Notes: generated from the letters alone by a model not told the origin. Shown: positions 1 through 9,126, counted from the stretch's first letter. The stretch: DNA of 64,000 bases from Rhizobium esperanzae (GCF_002204185.1 NZ_MXPU01000003.1:248001-312000); one strand, 5' to 3'. Translations and numbers: made by a program.

Positions 1-561
1 GCTGGCGTCGACACCAATAGCGCGGCGATAGAGCCCGGACAGGAGTTCGAGGATGCGGCCGGTGCCGGTGCCGAGATCGAGCAGCGAATCGATCGGCTGG
101 TTGCCGAGCAGGCGGATGACGGCGGCGTCGACCTCCTCATCAGCCGCGTGCAGGCGGCGAAGCTCGTCCCACTCCGCGGCGTTGCGGCTGAAATAGGCCT
201 GCGCCCGCTCGGCCCGCTGGCGCTTGACCTGCGAAAGCCGTTCGCCATCGCGAAGGATGGTCGGATCATTCTCGGAGACATGTTTCAGCAGCGCCCGCAC
301 GAGCATGGCCGCCTTGCCGTCCTGCTTGAGGCGGAAATAGGCCCAGGCGCCTTCTTGGTAGCGTTCGATCAGTTCGGCCTCGCCGAGCAGCTTCAGGTGG
401 CGGGAGATGCGCGGCTGGGATTGACCGAGAATTTCGGTAAGATCGGTCACCGTTAGATCGCCACCGTCGAGAAGCGCCAGAAGGCGCAGACGCGTGGGCT
501 CGCCGGCCGCCTTCAAGACGTCCACCAACCCATCCAGTCCCAGCTTCAAAGGTTCGCTCAT
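1..561 (-). CDS. ArsR-family regulator fused to a SAM-dependent methyltransferase (3' part beyond the window)
   Basis: The frame reads leftward from an ATG at 561 and runs off the left edge, so only about 187 residues are seen. Residues 1-90 are a winged helix-turn-helix of the ArsR type (EPTRLRLLALLDGG, then SQPRISRHLKLL as recognition helix). From about residue 145 a class I methyltransferase fold begins with the SAM-binding glycine motif LLDLGTGTGRIL. In rhizobia this two-domain protein usually lies directly upstream of metF; metF would be outside the window, so that is inference. Its own promoter carries the palindrome at 580-595, also found before metH, which fits an autoregulated repressor of the methionine/SAM cycle (SahR-like). 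An ATG at 564 is an alternative start. Confidence 0.88.
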   Translation of the reverse strand, partial: MSEPLKLGLDGLVDVLKAAGEPTRLRLLALLDGGDLTVTDLTEILGQSQPRISRHLKLLGEAELIERYQEGAWAYFRLKQDGKAAMLVRALLKHVSENDPTILRDGERLSQVKRQRAERAQAYFSRNAAEWDELRRLHAADEEVDAAVIRLLGNQPIDSLLDLGTGTGRILELLSGLYRRAIGVDAS

Positions 562-579
562 CATTGACCCAATCAAGAT

Positions 580-595
580 ATAAAGATATCTTTAT
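580..595. promoter_or_regulatory. Palindromic operator ATAAAGATATCTTTAT upstream of the ArsR/methyltransferase gene
   Basis: A perfect 16-bp inverted repeat centred on GATATC lies 19 bp before the start codon at 561. The same 16 bp form the core of the 20-bp palindrome at 37020-37039 before metH, 36 kb away. The AT-rich palindrome stands out in high-GC DNA and matches the type of site bound by ArsR dimers. The link to SAH/SAM-responsive control is inferred from the target genes. Confidence 0.75.
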
Positions 596-674
596 GTGAT
601 TTGAAAAGCGGTGGCAAGCGGCAATTCACACTGTTCGCGAAATTGCCTGCGCAAATTGCGACAGGCTCTGACAT

Positions 675-703
675 GAAAAAGCCCCGGCCGAACCGGGGCT
701 TTC
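675..703 (-). terminator. Rho-independent terminator of ettA
   Basis: A 10-bp perfect stem (arms 678-687 and 693-702, loop CCGAA) is followed on the minus strand by a run of five T. It sits just past the ettA stop codon. Confidence 0.8.
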
Positions 704-724
704 GCAAGCAGAAATGAAGCAGGA

Positions 725-2374
725 TCAGCGTGTCAGGCGCTTATGGGCCTGGCTGCCCGGGTTCAGCGCATCCGGGCCGAGGCGGCGGATCTTGTCCTGC
801 TCGTAATCCTCGAAATTGCCTTCGAACCACTCGACATGGCCCTCGCCTTCGAAAGCCAGGATATGCGTGGCCAGACGGTCGAGGAACATGCGGTCGTGGC
901 TGATGATGATGGCGCAGCCGGCGAAATTCTCGAGCGCGTTTTCGAGAGCGCCGAGCGTTTCCGTATCGAGGTCGTTGGTGGGTTCGTCGAGCAGCAGAAC
1001 GTTGCCACCAGCCTTCAGCATCTTGGCGAGGTGCACACGGTTGCGCTGACCACCCGAGAGATTGCCGACCTTCTGCTGCTGATCGCCGCCCTTGAAGTTG
1101 AAGGCGCCGCAATAGGCACGCGAGTTCATGTCGAACTTGCCGAGCTTGATGATTTCGGCCCCGCCGGAGATTTCCTCCCAGACCGTCTTGTCGGCGGCCA
1201 GCGCGTCGCGGCTCTGGTCGACATAACCGAGATGCACGGTCTCGCCGATACGGATCGAGCCGCTATCCGGCTTTTCCTGGCCGGTGATCATCTTGAACAA
1301 GGTCGTCTTGCCGGCGCCGTTCGGGCCGATGATGCCGACGATGCCGCCCGGCGGCAGCTTGATCGACAGGTCGTTGATCAGCGTGCGACCCTCGAAGCCC
1401 TTGGTGATGCCTTCCAACTCGATGACCACCTGGCCGAGCCGTTCGCTCACCGGGATGATGATCTGCGCGTCGCCGGGACGCTGCTTCTCGGCCGCCTCCA
1501 CCAACTGCTCGTAGGACTTGATACGCGCCTTCGACTTGGCCTGGCGAGCCTTCGGGCTGGAAGCAATCCATTCCTGCTCGCGGCTGATCGCCTTCTGGCG
1601 CGATGCCTCTTCGCGGTTTTCCTGCAGCATGCGCTTGGCCTTGGCCTGTAGATAGGCGGAGTAGTTGCCTTCGTAAGGGATGCCGCGGCCGCGATCGAGT
1701 TCGAGAATCCAGCCGGTGACGTTGTCCAGGAAGTAGCGGTCGTGGGTAATCATCATCACGGCGCCGGGATAGTCGCGCAGATGCTTTTCGAGCCAGGCGA
1801 TGGTTTCGGCATCCAGATGGTTGGTCGGCTCGTCGAGCAGCAGCAAATCCGGCTGCGAGAGCAGCAGGCGGCAGAGTGCGATGCGGCGGCGCTCACCGCC
1901 GGACAGGCTGGTGACTTCGGCATCGCGCGGCGGGCAGCGCAGGGCTTCCATCGCCATCTCGACCTGACTTTCCAGATCCCAGAGGTTCTGGCTGTCGATG
2001 ATGTCCTGGAGCTTCGCCCCCTCTTCTGCGGTCTCGTCCGAATAGTTCATCATCAATTCGTTATAACGATCGACGATCGCCGTCTTCGCGGCAACACCTT
2101 CCATGACGTTCTCGAAAACCGTCTTGGTGGGGTCGAGTTTCGGCTCCTGCTCGAGATAGCCGACCGTGGCACCCTCGGCGAGCCAGGCTTCGCCGGTATA
2201 CTCCTTGTCCTGGCCCGCGATGATGCGCAGCACAGTGGATTTACCGGCCCCGTTCGGTCCGAGGATGCCAATCTTGGCATCCGGGTAGAAGGAAAGGTGG
2301 ATGTTCTCCAGGATCTTCTTGTTGCCATAGGCCTTGTTGAGGCCGGACATATGATAGATGAATTGACGTGCCAT
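725..2374 (-). CDS. ettA: Energy-dependent translational throttle protein EttA (ABC-F ATPase)
   Basis: A 549-residue soluble protein with two ABC ATPase domains and no membrane segments, the ABC-F layout. The first P-loop GPNGAGKST is at about residues 39-47 with signature LSGGERRR near 157; the second has GPNGAGKTT near 354 and LSGGQRNR near 441. The linker between domains is rich in Arg and Lys, as in ribosome-binding ABC-F proteins. EttA binds the ribosomal E site and gates translation according to ATP/ADP ratio. The length matches the family (about 550). The start at 2374 (MARQFIYHM) has GGAG upstream. It appears monocistronic, with its own terminator. Confidence 0.95.
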   Translation of the reverse strand: MARQFIYHMSGLNKAYGNKKILENIHLSFYPDAKIGILGPNGAGKSTVLRIIAGQDKEYTGEAWLAEGATVGYLEQEPKLDPTKTVFENVMEGVAAKTAIVDRYNELMMNYSDETAEEGAKLQDIIDSQNLWDLESQVEMAMEALRCPPRDAEVTSLSGGERRRIALCRLLLSQPDLLLLDEPTNHLDAETIAWLEKHLRDYPGAVMMITHDRYFLDNVTGWILELDRGRGIPYEGNYSAYLQAKAKRMLQENREEASRQKAISREQEWIASSPKARQAKSKARIKSYEQLVEAAEKQRPGDAQIIIPVSERLGQVVIELEGITKGFEGRTLINDLSIKLPPGGIVGIIGPNGAGKTTLFKMITGQEKPDSGSIRIGETVHLGYVDQSRDALAADKTVWEEISGGAEIIKLGKFDMNSRAYCGAFNFKGGDQQQKVGNLSGGQRNRVHLAKMLKAGGNVLLLDEPTNDLDTETLGALENALENFAGCAIIISHDRMFLDRLATHILAFEGEGHVEWFEGNFEDYEQDKIRRLGPDALNPGSQAHKRLTR

Positions 2375-2472
2375 GCTGCGCTGCTCCGGGCGGGAAACTT
2401 CGTTTCGTGCCGCTATGTAGGCGAAACAGCGCCTGTGGGCAACGCCGAAACCCGGTTTACGCCGGATTCCGG

Positions 2473-3213
2473 TCAGAAGCCCGCGGCATCGACAACGCCC
2501 TCGTCACAGCCGAACGAGGTTTTTCCCGCCCCCTGGATCAGATCGCCAAGGCCCGCGCTTTTTGCCGATGCCGCTCCCGCATCGGCAGACAGGCCGATCG
2601 TCAACTCGCTGATCACCCTGACATTGCCGGCTCGCCGGCAGCTCATCTTAACGCGCTCGCCCGCACCCGGCCCGAAGCTTTTGTCGAAAGCCGCCTTGAT
2701 CGCATCGGACTTGACCGTCTTGCCGATATTGGCGGCGAAGAGGTCGCGCACAGCCGATGCGTTGAGCGCACCCACGAGATGGACGCCGACGGCGAAATAG
2801 TCTTCCGCGCTCATTTTCGTGCAGGTGCCATGCTTTGTCCATTCGTGCCGCTCGAGGCCGGACTGCGTGCCGGGCATCGCCTTTGCAAGCGACGCCTGCG
2901 TCTCGGCCGATAGCACGACATCAGGCAATGTATCCCATTTGCCGTCCTTGTCGGCAGCCTTCTGGTCGTCGCTGACGCCGCAATAATCCTGCCGCATCGG
3001 CCACAGGCCGTGCAGCGAAAAATTCGTCGCGTCATGGCGCTCGCCGGTCTGGCTAGCGCATTCGGGCTTCTTCTGGTTCGTCTGGCAGAAGGCGGGCTGC
3101 CAGCTCGCAGCAAGAATGAAACGGGTACGGCCATCGGCTTCCTGCGCCATGGCAGCGCCGGCAAGGATCATCGACGCGGTGAACGTCAAGGTACGCAACT
3201 GCATGCTGCTCAT
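2473..3213 (-). CDS. Secreted ribonuclease T2 family protein
   Basis: A 246-residue protein with an N-terminal signal peptide (hydrophobic stretch ending AGAAMAQ at about residue 24). Both catalytic signatures of RNase T2 are present: HGLWPM (CAS I) near residue 68 and HEWTKHGTC (CAS II) near 125, each supplying a catalytic His. Several cysteines suggest disulfides. These enzymes cleave RNA through 2',3'-cyclic intermediates in the periplasm or outside the cell. The ATG at 3213 was chosen because it precedes the signal peptide; an open frame further upstream adds a non-signal extension. It stands alone between ettA and a divergent hydrolase gene. Confidence 0.9.
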   Translation of the reverse strand: MSSMQLRTLTFTASMILAGAAMAQEADGRTRFILAASWQPAFCQTNQKKPECASQTGERHDATNFSLHGLWPMRQDYCGVSDDQKAADKDGKWDTLPDVVLSAETQASLAKAMPGTQSGLERHEWTKHGTCTKMSAEDYFAVGVHLVGALNASAVRDLFAANIGKTVKSDAIKAAFDKSFGPGAGERVKMSCRRAGNVRVISELTIGLSADAGAASAKSAGLGDLIQGAGKTSFGCDEGVVDAAGF

Positions 3214-3462
3214 TTCAACCCCCAAAGAAGAACAATGCAGGAACAGATAAGCACAAAGAGTAAACGGCAGCAACCCTGAATCGCAACAACTTTGCAATTT
3301 GTTATCGATTGCACATCACCGGAAACCGACGACAGTTCCGGGCATCTCGCTGTTGAGGGTTAGGCGAGGACGCTATCGCACTTATAGTTGCAGCATAAAA
3401 TCGATTCCGCGTTAAGGAATTATGCAGTAGCGATCTGCTCTGCTGCAGCAGGGAGGATCCGG

Positions 3463-4392
3463 ATGTTTTCTGATACGCGAAGGCTCGCCATAGCGGAAGC
3501 GTCTCTGGCCTATCACCATGCCGAGGCCACCCACCCGGCACGCGGCATCCTGTTGATATCGCATGGCCTGGCCGAGCACTCGAAGCGATACGGCCACTTT
3601 GCCGAGGCGATGGCGGCGCGCGGCTATCATGTCTATGCCCATGATCATCGCGGCCATGGCGAGACGACGGCGCCCGACGCCCCGATCGGCCGCTTCGCGC
3701 AGCGGGATGGCGTCGAACGGGTGATCGGCGACATCATTGCCATGCGCGCTCAGGCGGCCTCGCGCCATCCCGACCTGAAGGTCATCCTCTTCGGCCATTC
3801 GATGGGCGGTCTCATCGCGCTCAACGCCGCCATCACCGCTCCGGCCGACTTCGACGCAGTCGCCGTCTGGAATTCTAATTTCGCCGTCGGTCTTGCCGGC
3901 CGCGCCGCCCAGGCGATCCTTATCGCCGAACGCATGCTGAAAGGATCGGACTTGCCGAGCGGCCTCCTGCCGAAACTCACTTTCGCCGCCTGGGGCCGGT
4001 CCATTTCCAACCGCCGCACGGAGTTCGACTGGCTGTCGCATATGCCCGGCGAAGTCGACAGATATGTCGCCGACCCTCTTTGCGGCTTCGACGCCTCGGT
4101 TTCACTCTGGCTCGATGTCTTCGAACTGACCTTTCGCGCGCTGCAAAAGGTCCATCTCGACCGGCTGCGGCGCGACCTGCCGATCCATCTGGTCGGCGGC
4201 GCGCAAGATCCGGCGACCGAGCGTGGAAAAGCCGTGCTCTGGCTGTCAAACCATTTGAAACGCCAGGGCTTCTCCCGTATCAGCACTGAGATATATCAGG
4301 ACATGCGGCACGAAACGCTGAATGAGACCCGCGCAGAGGCGGCCATTGCCGCCTTCGCGGACTGGTGTGACGGCGCGGTCGGCAAGCGCTGA
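3463..4392 (+). CDS. Alpha/beta hydrolase, lysophospholipase/monoacylglycerol lipase type
   Basis: A 309-residue protein of the serine aminopeptidase S33/PldB-like group. Visible motifs are ISHGLAEHSKRY (oxyanion-hole HG, about residue 33), HDHRGHGET near 62, and the nucleophile elbow GHSMGG near 112. A catalytic Asp in GGAQDPAT and a His in MRHETLNE near the end complete a plausible triad. The substrate is probably a lysolipid or monoglyceride, but the sequence does not settle it. The ATG at 3463 has GGGAGGA just upstream and gives the family length. No signal peptide is seen, so the protein is cytosolic. The DMT transporter gene follows after 34 bp. Confidence 0.9.
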   Translation: MFSDTRRLAIAEASLAYHHAEATHPARGILLISHGLAEHSKRYGHFAEAMAARGYHVYAHDHRGHGETTAPDAPIGRFAQRDGVERVIGDIIAMRAQAASRHPDLKVILFGHSMGGLIALNAAITAPADFDAVAVWNSNFAVGLAGRAAQAILIAERMLKGSDLPSGLLPKLTFAAWGRSISNRRTEFDWLSHMPGEVDRYVADPLCGFDASVSLWLDVFELTFRALQKVHLDRLRRDLPIHLVGGAQDPATERGKAVLWLSNHLKRQGFSRISTEIYQDMRHETLNETRAEAAIAAFADWCDGAVGKR

Positions 4393-4426
4393 ACGGCCCA
4401 AATCCCCGGATGACGAGAATCCCACC

Positions 4427-5383
4427 ATGAGCAGCACCTCCACCCGGTCCGTTTCATCCCCCTCCGACGTGACGATGGGGCTTGCGCTGATGTTCCTTTC
4501 GGTGATGTTCTCGCCGCTCATCGACATCTTCGCCAAGCTTGCCGTCGTCACCGTGCCCTCCGCCGAGGTCACCGCCGGCCGCTTCGTCGTGCAAGCGCTC
4601 TGCATGCTGCCGATCGTGTTATGGCGGCGCAGCTTTGCCGATTTCTCCTGGCGCCAGAGCCTGTTCCATGCCATCCGCGGCCTGATCATCACCATCTCGA
4701 TGATTTCCTTCGTCACCACGCTGAAATACATGGCGGTCGCCGACGCGATCGCGATCTTCTTCGTCGAGCCGATCATCGTGACGATCCTCGGCGGCATTTT
4801 CCTGAAGGAGACGATCGGCTGGCGGCGCTACATCGCCTGCGGCGTCGGCTTCTTCGGAGCGTTGCTGATCATCCAGCCGAGTTTCAACGAAGTCGGCTAC
4901 GTCGCGCTCCTGCCTGTCCTCACCGCGCTCTGCATCGCCATTTTCGTGCTGATGACCCGCGTCCTGTCGCACAAGGAAGATCCCTGGGCAATGCAGTTTC
5001 AAATGGGCATCTGGGGCCTGATCTTCTGCGCCGTCCTGCTTTTTGCCGGTGATGGCAGCGGCTCCGATATCTTCGATCCCGTCATGCCCGCAGGCAGCGC
5101 CTGGTTCTATGTCGCCGGCGTCGGCGCCATGGCCGCGATAGCGGGCATCTTCGGCGTCTACGCCTATCGCGCCGCACCGGCTTCGACGCTCGCGCCGCTG
5201 CAATATTTCGAAATCGTCTCGGCGACGATCTTCGCCTGGCTTGTTTTCGGCGATTTTCCGGATGCGATCAAATGGCTCGGCATCATGATCATCATCGCCT
5301 CCGGGATCTACATCCTTTGGCGCGAGCGCCGCTTTGCTTCAAAGCCCGTATCCGATACATCTGAGGTGACGCTGGCGCCGTAA
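4427..5383 (+). CDS. EamA-family (DMT superfamily) transporter
   Basis: A 318-residue integral membrane protein with about ten hydrophobic helices arranged as two EamA repeats, the usual DMT exporter layout and length. The N-terminus is a short Ser/Thr-rich tail before the first helix. DMT carriers export amino acids, metabolites or SAM; the substrate cannot be read from sequence. The gene is 34 bp after the hydrolase and 17 bp before the CoA-transferase gene, so it is probably in the same transcript as 5401-8258 and may export a product or substrate of that pair. The ATG at 4427 avoids overlap with the upstream gene. Confidence 0.88.
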   Translation: MSSTSTRSVSSPSDVTMGLALMFLSVMFSPLIDIFAKLAVVTVPSAEVTAGRFVVQALCMLPIVLWRRSFADFSWRQSLFHAIRGLIITISMISFVTTLKYMAVADAIAIFFVEPIIVTILGGIFLKETIGWRRYIACGVGFFGALLIIQPSFNEVGYVALLPVLTALCIAIFVLMTRVLSHKEDPWAMQFQMGIWGLIFCAVLLFAGDGSGSDIFDPVMPAGSAWFYVAGVGAMAAIAGIFGVYAYRAAPASTLAPLQYFEIVSATIFAWLVFGDFPDAIKWLGIMIIIASGIYILWRERRFASKPVSDTSEVTLAP

Positions 5384-5400
5384 ACACCGACGGGAGGAAC

Positions 5401-6603
5401 ATGACCGAGACCGCGACGAAAAAGCCGCCGCTTGCCGGCATCCGGGTGATCGAGCTTGCCCGCGTGCTGGCCGGCCCCTGGGCGGGACAGATGCTCGCCG
5501 ATCTCGGTGCCGATGTCATCAAGGTCGAAAATCCCGACGGCGGCGACGATACGCGCCAATGGGGCCCGCCCTTCGTCGAAGGTGCCGACGGCGAAAACCT
5601 CTCGGCCGCCTATTACCACGCTGCCAATCGCGGCAAACGCTCCATTGCCGCCGATCTGAAAAGCCCTGAAGGCCAGGATCTCGTCCGCCGCCTGGTATCC
5701 ACAGCTGACGTGGTGATCGAGAACTTCAAGCTCGGCGGGCTCGTCAAATACGGGCTCGATTACGACAGCCTGCGTAGGCTGAACCCGAAGCTTGTCTATT
5801 GCTCGATCACCGGCTTCGGCCAGACCGGCCCCTATGCCAGCCTCGCCGGCTATGATTACATCGTCCAGGGCATGTCCGGCTTCATGTCGATAACAGGCGA
5901 GCCGGACGGCCAGCCGATGAAAGCAGGGGTGGCGATCGCCGACATCTTCACCGGCATCTATGCCGTCGCGGCGATCGAGGCGGCCCTGATCCATGCTTTG
6001 AAAACCGGCGAAGGCCAGCTCGTCGACATGGCGCTGCTCGACGTGCAATCGGCCGTGCTCGCCAATCAGAATATGAACTACCTCGTCTCCGGCACTGCAC
6101 CGACGCGGCTCGGCAACGCCCATCCGAATATCTCGCCCTATGAGGTCGTACCGGCGGCCGACGGCTACCTCATTCTTGCCGTCGGCAATGACGGCCAGTT
6201 CGCTCGCCTCTGCGGCATCCTCGGTCTTGACACCGTCGCCGGCGACGAACGTTTCGCCACCAACAGGGCCCGCGTCGGCAATCGGGCCGAACTGCGTCGG
6301 CTCGTTTCGACCGAGACGCTGAAATGGCCGAAAGCGGATCTGTTGAAGGCCTGCGAACAGAACGGAGTCCCTGCCGGTGCGATCAATACGATCGAGGAAA
6401 TGTTCGCCGATCCGCAGGTGCGCGCCCGCGGTCTGCGCATCGACCTTGCGGATGCCGCAGGCACGCTCATCCCGGGGGTCAGGACGCCTGTGGTGCTGTC
6501 CGAGACGCCGCTGCATTACGTCAGGCCGAGCCCGCGTCTCGACGAACACAGGGAAGAAATTCTGGCGGAGCTCGCCGAGCGCGAGAGGGAGGCATCGTCA
6601 TGA
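5401..6603 (+). CDS. Class III CoA-transferase (CaiB/BaiF family)
   Basis: A 400-residue protein of the family that moves CoA between acyl-CoA and carboxylic acids (formyl-CoA, carnitinyl-CoA, succinyl-CoA transferases). The opening IRVIELARVLAGPWAGQ, the segment RGKRSIAADLKS, GFGQTGPYA and the putative catalytic Asp in VAIADIFTGI near residue 180 are typical. Its stop codon overlaps the start of the next gene (ATGA at 6600-6603), indicating translational coupling with a ThDP-dependent enzyme. The pairing resembles formyl-CoA transferase with oxalyl-CoA decarboxylase, but the partner looks more like an acetolactate-synthase relative, so the substrate is left open. RBS GGGAGGA precedes the ATG. 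Confidence 0.92.
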   Translation: MTETATKKPPLAGIRVIELARVLAGPWAGQMLADLGADVIKVENPDGGDDTRQWGPPFVEGADGENLSAAYYHAANRGKRSIAADLKSPEGQDLVRRLVSTADVVIENFKLGGLVKYGLDYDSLRRLNPKLVYCSITGFGQTGPYASLAGYDYIVQGMSGFMSITGEPDGQPMKAGVAIADIFTGIYAVAAIEAALIHALKTGEGQLVDMALLDVQSAVLANQNMNYLVSGTAPTRLGNAHPNISPYEVVPAADGYLILAVGNDGQFARLCGILGLDTVAGDERFATNRARVGNRAELRRLVSTETLKWPKADLLKACEQNGVPAGAINTIEEMFADPQVRARGLRIDLADAAGTLIPGVRTPVVLSETPLHYVRPSPRLDEHREEILAELAEREREASS

Positions 6604-8258
6604 AGAAGACCGGTGGGGAACTGGTCGTCGAGGCGCTGAAGGCCAATGGCGTCAAGCGCCTCTCCTGCGTGCCAGGCGAGAGCTTTCTTGCGGTCCTCGA
6701 TGCCCTGCGCGATAGCGACATCGACGTCCTCGTCTGCCGCCAGGAGGGCGGAGCAGCGATGATGGCGGATTGCTGGGGCAGACTGACCGGCGAGCCAGGC
6801 ATCTGCATGGTGACCCGCGGCCCCGGCGCCACCAATGCTTCAGCCGGCCTGCATATATCAAGACAGGACTCGATCCCGATGATCCTCTTCATCGGTCAGG
6901 TGCAACGCGAAGCCCGCGAGCGCGAGGCCTTCCAGGAGGTCGAATTCCGCCGCGCCTTCACCGAATTCGCGAAATGGGTGGGCGAGATCGACGATGCCGC
7001 CCGCATTCCCGAATTCGTCACCCGCGCCTTTGCGGTCGCAACCTCCGGCCGTCCCGGCCCCGTGGTGCTGACGCTGCCGGAGGATATGCTGCGCGACGAA
7101 GTCGAAGCGCCCCGCGCCAAGCGTTACACGAGCGTCGAGGCGCATCCCGGCCGCAGCCAGATCGACGATTTCTATATAAGACTGCTGAAGGCCGAGCGGC
7201 CGATGGTAATCCTCGGCGGCACGCGCTGGGACGCCGATGCCGTCGCCGATTTTGCAAGCTTCGCCGAGCGTTTCCAATTGCCGGTCGGTTGCTCCTTCCG
7301 CAGGCAGATGCTCTTCGATCATCTCCATCCCTGTTACGCCGGCGATGTCGGCATCGGCATTAATCCTGTACTCGCCAAGGAAATAAAGGAAAGCGACCTG
7401 CTGATCCTTCTGGGCGGCCGCATGTCGGAAATGCCGTCCTCGTCCTATACGCTGATCGGTATCCCCTACCCCCAGCAATCTCTGGTGCATGTCTATCCCG
7501 ATCCTTCCGAACTGGGACGCGTCTACCGCCCGGACCTCGCCATCTGCGCCGCTCCTTCCGATTTCGTCGCCGCACTCGCCGATCTCGAAGCCCCGGCCGA
7601 GCCGCACTGGACGGAGCGCACACAGCGCATGCACCAGGCCTATCTTTCCTGGTCGAAGCCGCCGGCAACGGGACCGGGCGCCGTTCACATGGGCCCGATC
7701 ATGGAATGGCTGGAAGCCAATACCGGGCCGGAGACGATCTTCACCAATGGCGCCGGCAACTACGCCACGTGGCTGCACCGCTTCCATCGCTTCCGTCGCT
7801 TCAACACCCAGGCCGCCCCAACATCCGGCTCGATGGGCTACGGCCTGCCGGCGGCGGTGGCCGCCAAGCGGCTCTTTCCCGAGCGCGAAGTCATCTGTTT
7901 TGCCGGCGACGGCTGTTTCCTGATGCACGGCCAGGAGTTCGCCACCGCCATCCGCTATGGCCTGCCGATCATCGCGATCGTCGTCAACAACGGCATGTAC
8001 GGCACGATTCGCATGCATCAGGAGCGCGAATATCCCGGCCGCGTCAGCAACACCGATTTGACCAATCCCGATTTCGCCGCTCTTGCCCGCGCCTATCGCG
8101 GCCACGGCGAGACGGTGGAAAGCACGGAGGAATTCGCTCCCGCCGTCGAGCGCGCGCGCGCAAGCGGAAAACCGGCGATCATTGAGGTCAAACTCGACCC
8201 GGAAGCGATCACACCGACGCGCACGCTGTCCGAAATCGCGCAAACAAAAAGCCGGTAG
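6600..8258 (+). CDS. Thiamine diphosphate-binding enzyme, acetolactate-synthase-like
   Basis: A 552-residue protein with the three-domain ThDP fold: N-terminal Pyr domain carrying the activating Glu in CRQEGGAAMMA (about residue 50), a central domain, and a C-terminal PP domain with the ThDP/Mg motif GDGCFLMHGQEF ending in VVNNGMYGTIRMHQ. The family includes acetolactate synthase, benzoylformate decarboxylase and oxalyl-CoA decarboxylase. No regulatory subunit gene is adjacent, which argues against a biosynthetic acetolactate synthase. It overlaps the CoA-transferase gene by 4 bp. The upstream open frame starting at 6324 is only an extension inside the previous gene. Confidence 0.9.
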   Translation: MKKTGGELVVEALKANGVKRLSCVPGESFLAVLDALRDSDIDVLVCRQEGGAAMMADCWGRLTGEPGICMVTRGPGATNASAGLHISRQDSIPMILFIGQVQREAREREAFQEVEFRRAFTEFAKWVGEIDDAARIPEFVTRAFAVATSGRPGPVVLTLPEDMLRDEVEAPRAKRYTSVEAHPGRSQIDDFYIRLLKAERPMVILGGTRWDADAVADFASFAERFQLPVGCSFRRQMLFDHLHPCYAGDVGIGINPVLAKEIKESDLLILLGGRMSEMPSSSYTLIGIPYPQQSLVHVYPDPSELGRVYRPDLAICAAPSDFVAALADLEAPAEPHWTERTQRMHQAYLSWSKPPATGPGAVHMGPIMEWLEANTGPETIFTNGAGNYATWLHRFHRFRRFNTQAAPTSGSMGYGLPAAVAAKRLFPEREVICFAGDGCFLMHGQEFATAIRYGLPIIAIVVNNGMYGTIRMHQEREYPGRVSNTDLTNPDFAALARAYRGHGETVESTEEFAPAVERARASGKPAIIEVKLDPEAITPTRTLSEIAQTKSR

Positions 8259-8273
8259 GGTCGCCCCACCGGC
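8245..8273 (-). terminator. Terminator downstream of the RidA gene
   Basis: Stem GCCGGT (8251-8256) pairs with ACCGGC (8268-8273), extended by GGG/CCC. On the minus strand the stem is followed by TTTTTG, a good U-tract for the gene ending at 8299; it may also stop the convergent ThDP-enzyme transcript. Confidence 0.65.
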
Positions 8274-8298
8274 CTTGAGAGACGGAACTGCGGCGACC

Positions 8299-8643
8299 TT
8301 AGTCGAGCGCAGCCGTGACGATGAACTCGACCTTGTATTTCGGCGCGGCGAGCTTGGCTTCGCTGGTGGCGCGTGCCGGCGGATTGGCCGGATCGATCCA
8401 GGCTTCCCAGGCTGCGTTCATCTCGCCGAAATAAGCAATGTCGGAAAGATAGACGAGGGTCTGCAGGATCTTGGATTTGTTGCTGCCGGACGCTGCAAGC
8501 AGACGGTCAACCTCCGCAAGCGCAGACTTGCACTGATCGGTGACGCTTTCGCCCTCGCCCACCTGGCCTGCGAGGTAGACCGTGTTGCCGTGAATGACGG
8601 CGCCGCTCATGCGTGCGCCGACGTCGATACGCTTAATGCTCAT
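8299..8643 (-). CDS. RidA/YjgF/UK114 family protein
   Basis: A 114-residue protein of the RidA superfamily, which hydrolyses reactive enamine/imine intermediates released by PLP enzymes. Seen are VIHGNTVYLAGQVGEG near residue 17, a long middle helix with KSKILQTLVYLSD, and the C-terminal PPARATSEAKLA segment that carries the substrate-binding Arg of this family. Length is slightly below the common 125-130, as in the RidA subgroup seen beside catabolic genes. The start has GGAGACGATA before ATG. It is convergent with the CoA-transferase/ThDP operon. Confidence 0.9.
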   Translation of the reverse strand: MSIKRIDVGARMSGAVIHGNTVYLAGQVGEGESVTDQCKSALAEVDRLLAASGSNKSKILQTLVYLSDIAYFGEMNAAWEAWIDPANPPARATSEAKLAAPKYKVEFIVTAALD

Positions 8644-8715
8644 TATCGTCTCCTGAGTGAATGGAAGTGGCGGCGCTGCGGAGCAGCGCCTGAAAATCAG
8701 CGCCCAATACGACGC

Positions 8716-9054
8716 TCAATTGCGGATATGGTGGGTTTTCTGGTAGATCGCCGTCGACCGCGCGCCCGAGCGGCAGTAGCCGAGCATTGGCCGCGGGAAT
8801 TCGTCCAGCGCATCGACCATGCCCTGCACCGCCTCTTCGGTCACGCCCATCGGTCCAACCGGGACATGGGCGATATCGAGTCCGAGCTCTTTGGCACGCG
8901 CCTCGATGACGGAGAATGATGTCTGGTCGGGGCTTTCATGATCGGGGCGATGGCAGACGATCGATTTGAAACCCAGCGCCTTGATCTCGTCGAGGTCCTC
9001 AAGCGTGATCTGCCCCGAAACCGAATATTCATCGTCGATCTGGCGAATATCCAT
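8716..9054 (-). CDS. TIGR01244-type small phosphatase/sulfurtransferase-like protein
   Basis: A 112-residue protein with the tyrosine-phosphatase-like active-site loop YCRSGARST (CxxGxR pattern, Cys near residue 92) and N-terminal strands VSGQITLEDLDEIKALGFKSIVCHRPDHE. The family is known as the N-terminal domain of Blh-type proteins, linked in some bacteria to sulfide or thiol handling; here it stands alone. The biochemical role is unproven. It lies 72 bp upstream of the RidA gene on the same strand and may be cotranscribed. RBS GAGGAGACA supports the start at 9054. Confidence 0.85.
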   Translation of the reverse strand: MDIRQIDDEYSVSGQITLEDLDEIKALGFKSIVCHRPDHESPDQTSFSVIEARAKELGLDIAHVPVGPMGVTEEAVQGMVDALDEFPRPMLGYCRSGARSTAIYQKTHHIRN

Positions 9055-9126
9055 CGTCTTGTCTCCTCAAAGATCGTGGGCTGATGGTCTACGACGGGAG
9101 GCCCGCAAGCGTCAACAACACTTCAC

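Noticed and set aside
148-456. 102-residue plus-strand frame at the left edge
   Set aside because: Antisense of the ArsR/methyltransferase gene, no motif.
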